Positions 60,185-64,000 of a stretch of 64,000 nucleotides of DNA are shown here, piece after piece. Origin of the DNA: Arthrobacter sp. ISL-28 (GTDB lineage: Bacteria; Actinomycetota; Actinomycetes; Actinomycetales; Micrococcaceae). The first letter of the stretch is position 1, and every line of letters begins with the position of its first letter. The DNA is taken from assembly GCF_018613875.1 (NCBI RefSeq), contig NZ_JAGGPJ010000005.1:178359-242358 (forward strand), written 5' to 3'. The notes beneath the pieces were generated by a model, which searched no databases, had not been told where the DNA came from, and saw only the letters and a list, made by a program, of their open reading frames with translations. A program made the translations under genes and the position numbers.

Positions 60185-61411
60185 ATGACATTTCACACCC
60201 TCAACGAACTGATCGCTGAAGGTGTCCGCGGGCGGTACATTCTTGTCAGAAGTGACCTGAATGTGCCGCTCGACGGCTCTACAGTGACTGACGACGGCCG
60301 CATCAAGGCCTCACTGCCAGTGCTGGCGAAGCTCACGGACGCCGGTGCCCGCGTGCTGGTAACAGCCCATCTGGGCCGCCCCAAGGGCGCCCCGGAAGAG
60401 AAATACTCGCTCAAGCCCGCCGTGACGCGGCTGGCTGAACTTGCGTCCTTCCCGGTCTCGCTTGCCGAGGACACCGTCGGACCTTCAGCGAAAGAGCTTG
60501 CCTCTTCGCTGCAGGACGGCCAGGTCCTGGTTTTGGAGAACGTCCGATTCGACGCCCGCGAAACCAGCAAGGACGACGCCGAGCGCGGCGCCTTCGCGGA
60601 TGAACTCGTTGCCCTGACCGGGGACAACGGCGCTTTCGTGGATGACGCTTTCGGTGCGGTGCACCGCAAGCACGCCAGCGTGTACGACGTCGCCACCCGG
60701 CTTCCGTCGTACCAGGGCGATCTCGTCCACACCGAGGTGGAAGTGCTGCGCAAGCTCACGGCAGACACCCAGCGCCCCTACGTGGTGGTGCTCGGCGGCT
60801 CCAAGGTCTCCGACAAGCTTGCAGTGATCGACAACCTCATCGGCAAGGCTGACACCATCCTCGTGGGCGGCGGCATGCTGTTCACCTTCCTGGCGGCCGA
60901 AGGGCACAAGGTCGCGGGCAGCCTGCTGGAGGAAGACCAGATCCCCGTGGTCCAGGAATACCTCAAGCGCGCTGCCGACGCCGGCACCGAATTTGTGGTG
61001 CCCACAGACGTGGTGGTGGCGGCGAAGTTCGCAGCCGACGCGGACCACGAGACCGTCAGCGCGGAGGCCATCGAAAGCAGCAGCTTCGGCACACAGGGTA
61101 TCGGCCTGGACATCGGACCGGACTCCGCCAAGGCCTTCGCCGAGCAGATCAAGGCCGCCAAGACCGTGTTCTGGAACGGACCCATGGGAGTCTTTGAGTT
61201 CGAGGCATTCTCGGCGGGCACCCGTGCTGTGGCCCAGGCCCTGACCGAGACGGCAGCCTTCACCGTGGTGGGCGGCGGCGACTCAGCAGCCGCAGTCCGG
61301 ACCCTCGGCTTCGCCGATGACCAGTTCGGGCATATCTCCACCGGCGGCGGCGCCAGCCTTGAGTACCTTGAAGGCAAGGAACTCCCCGGACTGAGCGTCC
61401 TGGACCGCTAA
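60185..61411 (+). CDS. pgk: Phosphoglycerate kinase
   Basis: A 408-residue two-domain kinase, normal length: [20 protein letters not shown] at the N-terminus, [23 protein letters not shown], the hinge [28 protein letters not shown] and the nucleotide-domain [15 protein letters not shown]. It makes 3-phosphoglycerate and ATP. The ATG at 60185 is 10 nt after gap. Confidence 0.97.
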   Translation: MTFHTLNELIAEGVRGRYILVRSDLNVPLDGSTVTDDGRIKASLPVLAKLTDAGARVLVTAHLGRPKGAPEEKYSLKPAVTRLAELASFPVSLAEDTVGPSAKELASSLQDGQVLVLENVRFDARETSKDDAERGAFADELVALTGDNGAFVDDAFGAVHRKHASVYDVATRLPSYQGDLVHTEVEVLRKLTADTQRPYVVVLGGSKVSDKLAVIDNLIGKADTILVGGGMLFTFLAAEGHKVAGSLLEEDQIPVVQEYLKRAADAGTEFVVPTDVVVAAKFAADADHETVSAEAIESSSFGTQGIGLDIGPDSAKAFAEQIKAAKTVFWNGPMGVFEFEAFSAGTRAVAQALTETAAFTVVGGGDSAAAVRTLGFADDQFGHISTGGGASLEYLEGKELPGLSVLDR

Positions 61412-61419
61412 AACACTCC

Positions 61420-61467
61420 CAGCCGGCAGGGCGCCTGAGCCCCAAGTATCGGTCGCCCTGCCGGCTG
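61420..61467 (+). terminator. Long hairpin between pgk and tpiA
   Basis: CAGCCGGCAGGGCG (61420-61433) and CGCCCTGCCGGCTG (61454-61467) form a perfect 14-bp stem with a 20-nt loop, 9 nt after the pgk stop and 45 nt before the tpiA start. No clear U-tract. It is probably a partial terminator or mRNA-processing site that sets gap-pgk above tpiA-secG. Confidence 0.65.
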
Positions 61468-61512
61468 TTGCCCATGACAAGCACATTTTTACCTGCACTT
61501 TTTGGAGAACAC

Positions 61513-62328
61513 GTGACAACGTCAACCAACGGCACCTTCGACCGCACGCCTCTTATCGCGGGCAACTGGAAGATGAACATGGACCACGTCCAGGGCATCA
61601 CCCTCCTGCAGAAGCTTGCCTGGACCCTGTCCGACGCCAAGCATGACTACAACCGCGTGGAAGTGGCCGTCTTCCCGCCTTTCACTGATCTTCGCGGTGT
61701 CCAGACTCTTGTCCAGGGCGACGAACTCGACATCGCCTACGGCGGCCAGGACCTGTCCCAGTTCGACTCCGGCGCCTACACCGGCGACATTTCCGGGCAG
61801 TTCCTGAACAAGCTCGGGTGCAGGTACGTCCTGGTGGGGCACAGCGAACGCCGCACCATCCACAACGAATCGGACGAGGTTCTCAACGCCAAGGTCAAGG
61901 CGGCCTTCCGCCACGGCGTCACCCCGGTGCTGTGCGTCGGCGAAGGCCTGGAAATCCGCCAGGCCGGCACCCACGTCCAGTACACGTTGGACCAGCTCCG
62001 CGCCGACGTCGAAGGACTCAGCGCAGAGCAGGCCGCCGAGCTGGTGGTCGCCTATGAGCCCGTCTGGGCCATCGGAACGGGTGAAGTTGCCGGCCCCGAG
62101 GACGCGCAGGAAATGTGTGCCGCCATCCGGGCGGAACTGACGAAACTCTTCAGCGCGGACGTTGCCGGCAAGGTGCGGCTGCTCTATGGCGGCTCGGTCA
62201 AGGCCAACAACGTGGCTGCCATCCTCAGCGAGCCTGACGTAGACGGTGTGTTGGTCGGCGGCGCCAGCCTTGACCCTGCCGAGTTTGCTAATATTGTCAG
62301 GTTCGAGAGTCACCTTGTGACGGACTAG
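61513..62328 (+). CDS. tpiA: Triosephosphate isomerase
   Basis: A 271-residue TIM barrel: Lys20 in AGNWKMN, His110 in LVGHSERR, Glu182 in [15 protein letters not shown], and the phosphate-binding [10 protein letters not shown] near the C-terminus. It interconverts dihydroxyacetone phosphate and glyceraldehyde-3-phosphate. The GTG at 61513 follows GGAG at 6-nt spacing; a longer frame from 61468 overlaps the hairpin. Confidence 0.97.
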   Translation: MTTSTNGTFDRTPLIAGNWKMNMDHVQGITLLQKLAWTLSDAKHDYNRVEVAVFPPFTDLRGVQTLVQGDELDIAYGGQDLSQFDSGAYTGDISGQFLNKLGCRYVLVGHSERRTIHNESDEVLNAKVKAAFRHGVTPVLCVGEGLEIRQAGTHVQYTLDQLRADVEGLSAEQAAELVVAYEPVWAIGTGEVAGPEDAQEMCAAIRAELTKLFSADVAGKVRLLYGGSVKANNVAAILSEPDVDGVLVGGASLDPAEFANIVRFESHLVTD

Positions 62329-62377
62329 TCCGTCCGCAGCCCAGACTCCCGCATTTCCTATCTTCTGAAAGGCCGTC

Positions 62378-62635
62378 GTGGACGTTCTTCATGTCATTCT
62401 GCAGATCCTCCTGGGCATCACCAGCCTCCTGCTGACTTTGCTCATCCTGCTCCACAAAGGGCGCGGCGGGGGCCTGTCGGACATGTTCGGTGGCGGCATG
62501 AGCTCCGGCCTGAGCTCCTCGGGGGTGGCAGAAAAGAACCTGAACAGGTTCACCGTCATCCTTGGCATCACGTGGGGCGCGGTGATTATCGCCCTCGGTC
62601 TGCTGATGCGCTTTACCGGTGTAGCCGACTCCTAG
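62378..62635 (+). CDS. secG: Preprotein translocase subunit SecG
   Basis: An 85-residue membrane protein with two helices (about residues 4-22 and 52-74). Between them is the conserved cytoplasmic LHKGRGGGLSDMFGGGMSSG. It stimulates the SecYEG channel. GTG start with an AAAGG ribosome-binding site, 49 nt after tpiA. The tpiA-secG order is standard in Gram-positive bacteria. Confidence 0.95.
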   Translation: MDVLHVILQILLGITSLLLTLLILLHKGRGGGLSDMFGGGMSSGLSSSGVAEKNLNRFTVILGITWGAVIIALGLLMRFTGVADS

Positions 62636-62712
62636 TCGGCCGGCCCGGCAAATAAAGTCCGGCGCCGCGAATGACCTGCCGCCATCGGGGACTCCGCACT
62701 AAACTGTGGCTG

Positions 62713-62741
62713 TTGATCCTTATCAGCCATGGCCCTTAGTA
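62713..62741 (+). promoter_or_regulatory. Promoter of rbpA
   Basis: TTGATC (62713-62718) and TTAGTA (62736-62741) with a 17-bp spacer, about 7 bp before the likely transcript start and 15 nt before the ATG at 62756. Confidence 0.5.
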
Positions 62742-62755
62742 GCGAGGAGTTCCCG

Positions 62756-63139
62756 ATGGCGCATTCATCTTCCGGTTTCCGCGGCACCCGCGTCGGTGTC
62801 ACCGAAGGAGCCGGACTGAAGAACCAAGGCGAAGACCCGCTCGGCGAGCGGCTGCCGCGTATTTGTGTCTCCTATTGGTGCGTCCAGGGACACGAGACGC
62901 GGCCTGTTTTCATTAAGCTGCCCGAAGACCAGATCCCCGAGGTATGGGACTGCCGCCGATGCGGGAAGACCGCCTCCCGGAATCCCGACAGCGCCCCGGG
63001 CCAAGAGCCCCCCGACGACGGCGACGGCTACAAAAGCCACCTTGATTATGTTAAAGAAAGACGCTCCAGCCAAGACGCGGAAGAAGTCCTGGCTGGAGCG
63101 CTGCGAAGGCTACGAGCCCGCGGGGGCCTTGCGGACTAG
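62756..63139 (+). CDS. rbpA: RNA polymerase-binding protein RbpA
   Basis: A 127-residue actinobacteria-specific activator of sigma-A-type RNA polymerase. It has the disordered N-terminal tail (AHSSSGFRGTRVGVTEGAGL), the core with C-x-S-x-W-C-x2-GH and WDCRRCGKTA (zinc-like fold, about residues 37-80), and the C-terminal sigma-interaction domain (GYKSHLDYVKERRSSQDAEE). It stabilises open promoter complexes. The ATG at 62756 follows GAGGAG at 7-nt spacing; an in-frame ATG at 62729 overlaps the promoter. The 3' end overlaps the convergent pgl gene by 30 bp. Confidence 0.95.
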   Translation: MAHSSSGFRGTRVGVTEGAGLKNQGEDPLGERLPRICVSYWCVQGHETRPVFIKLPEDQIPEVWDCRRCGKTASRNPDSAPGQEPPDDGDGYKSHLDYVKERRSSQDAEEVLAGALRRLRARGGLAD

Positions 63140-63928
63140 CTGCTCGGGAACGCGGGAAGCCGCGTTTTCGTCGATCAGCCACAAAGTGCGTGAGCGTCCG
63201 GCCGGTCCGGCAGCGGGGACGTGCACAGGGTTGGCTCCCGCCAGGGCCAGCCCAACCGCCCCTGCCTTGTCTTCGCCCGCGACCACCATCCATACCTCTG
63301 CTGCCGTATTGATCGCGGGAAGCGTCAGGGAGATCCGCTCGGGCGGGGGCTTGGGGGAGTTGCGCACTCCTACCACCGTGAGCTGTTTTTCCCGGATGCC
63401 TGCCTGCTCCGGAAACAGCGACGCCACGTGGGCGTCCGGTCCCACACCCAGTAGGACGACGTCGAAACGGGGAAGCTTCCCCGGGTTCTCCGGCCTGTTG
63501 TCCGACATGTCAGCGGCATGCTCTGCTGCTGCCGCCTCGCTGAGCCGGCGGGCATAATCCTCTGCTGCCAGTTCCGGGCTTTCGAACTCGTCCGAGGAAC
63601 CTGGCTCGTTGACCCGGGAAGGGTCGACGCTGATGTGCTGCAGCAGCGCCTCGTGGGCCTGGAGCGTATTGCGGTCCGGGTCCTTGGCACCGACAAACCG
63701 CTCGTCACCCCACCAGAAGTTCACTTTGGTCCAGTCCACGGCGGGCGCTGCCGGCGAATCCGCCACCGCCTTGAGAGTACCGATGCCCACAGAACCGCCG
63801 GTCAAAACCACCGTTGCTTCACCGAACCTGTCCTGGACATCGACAAGCTTGGTGATCAGGCGTGCCGCTATTGCGGCCATGAGGACGGAAGAGTCTGGAT
63901 GGATGCTTACTCTCGGGTCAGCGCTCAC
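63110..63928 (-). CDS. pgl: 6-phosphogluconolactonase
   Basis: A 272-residue protein of the NagB/DevB-type lactonase family, second enzyme of the oxidative pentose-phosphate pathway. Signatures are ATVVLTGGSVGIGTLKAVAD, VNFWWGDERFVGAKDPDRNT, the catalytic-region FDVVLLGVGPDAHVASLFPE and ISLTLPAINTAAEVWMVVAG. The start is set at GTG 63928, with GGAG 10 nt upstream; GTG 63940 touches the GGAG. The start overlaps the end of the upstream (opcA-like) frame. It is convergent with rbpA, with a 30-bp overlap. Confidence 0.93.
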   Translation of the reverse strand: MSADPRVSIHPDSSVLMAAIAARLITKLVDVQDRFGEATVVLTGGSVGIGTLKAVADSPAAPAVDWTKVNFWWGDERFVGAKDPDRNTLQAHEALLQHISVDPSRVNEPGSSDEFESPELAAEDYARRLSEAAAAEHAADMSDNRPENPGKLPRFDVVLLGVGPDAHVASLFPEQAGIREKQLTVVGVRNSPKPPPERISLTLPAINTAAEVWMVVAGEDKAGAVGLALAGANPVHVPAAGPAGRSRTLWLIDENAASRVPEQLVRKAPAGS

Positions 63929-64000
63929 TGGGACGGACACTCCTTAGATTGGTACGTGGCAGTCCAATAGTAATCACTTCGCCGAAGACTTCGTCGGGGT
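63918..64000 (-). CDS. opcA: Probable C-terminal end of OpcA (G6PD assembly protein)
   Basis: A frame open from the right edge to TGA at 63918-63920 encodes the last 26 residues PDEVFGEVITIGLPRTNLRS...PSER. It overlaps the pgl start by 11 nt, as in a tight operon. In actinobacteria pgl is preceded by opcA, and OpcA proteins end near a D-P-D-E-x-[FY]-G-like segment. The assignment relies on gene order and this short tail. Confidence 0.6.
   Translation of the reverse strand, partial: PDEVFGEVITIGLPRTNLRSVRPSER

Overview
The window is a stretch of chromosome from a high-GC Gram-positive bacterium, most probably an Arthrobacter or Pseudarthrobacter (Actinobacteria, Micrococcaceae). The reasons are the GC-rich third codon positions, many GTG starts, actinobacterial marker genes (rbpA, whiA, a coaE-GrpB fusion, a DUF4193 protein, an Eis-type acetyltransferase, OpcA next to pgl) and the gene order uvrC-rapZ-yvcK-whiA followed by gap-pgk-tpiA-secG. 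I see no rRNA, tRNA, CRISPR array, transposase, integrase or attachment site. The content looks like core chromosome with small accessory patches.

Layout. 1-3.5 kb: a ferric-siderophore uptake divergon (two FecCD permeases leftward, a lipoprotein receptor and a siderophore-interacting reductase rightward) around a DtxR/IdeR-type iron box. 3.6-10.7 kb: small stress and metabolic genes (a DUF1540 protein, a stand-alone Lrp-type sensor domain, two VOC proteins, two universal stress proteins, a DUF4193 protein, a GH15 glycosidase with a membrane partner). 10.8-15.1 kb: cell-wall genes (class A PBP, SLT transglycosylase), a hexapeptide-repeat protein and two very small leftward genes. 15.2-21.8 kb: putA, a class III aminotransferase and an isolated YidC paralogue. 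22-29.5 kb: a HAD protein, a Pit phosphate transporter with a small partner, polA and an Eis-like acetyltransferase.

29.6-43.4 kb: rpsA, a PfpI protein, a YigZ protein, coaE-uvrB, a TerC-family protein behind a yybP-ykoY (manganese) riboswitch, an MFS exporter, a peptidase-like hydrolase, a GNAT and a large DEAD/DEAH helicase. 43.5-48.5 kb: Tam and a translationally coupled heterodimeric ABC exporter plus YtrA-type GntR regulator. 48.5-58.1 kb: uvrA behind a LexA box, a HAD phosphatase with an acyltransferase, then uvrC-rapZ-yvcK-whiA. 58.2-64 kb: sodA, the lower-glycolysis operon gap-pgk-tpiA-secG, rbpA, and the leftward opcA-pgl end of the pentose-phosphate operon.

How the genes fit together. 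All three excision nucleases (uvrA, uvrB, uvrC) and DNA polymerase I lie within 30 kb. Several of these genes start 6-7 nt downstream of a TANNNT -10 element, the layout expected of leaderless mRNAs. Metal and nutrient control is visible at four sites: an iron box, a manganese riboswitch, a candidate PHO box before pit, and an SOS box before uvrA. Start codons were chosen from ribosome-binding sites, overlaps or -10 spacing and often differ from the longest open frame.
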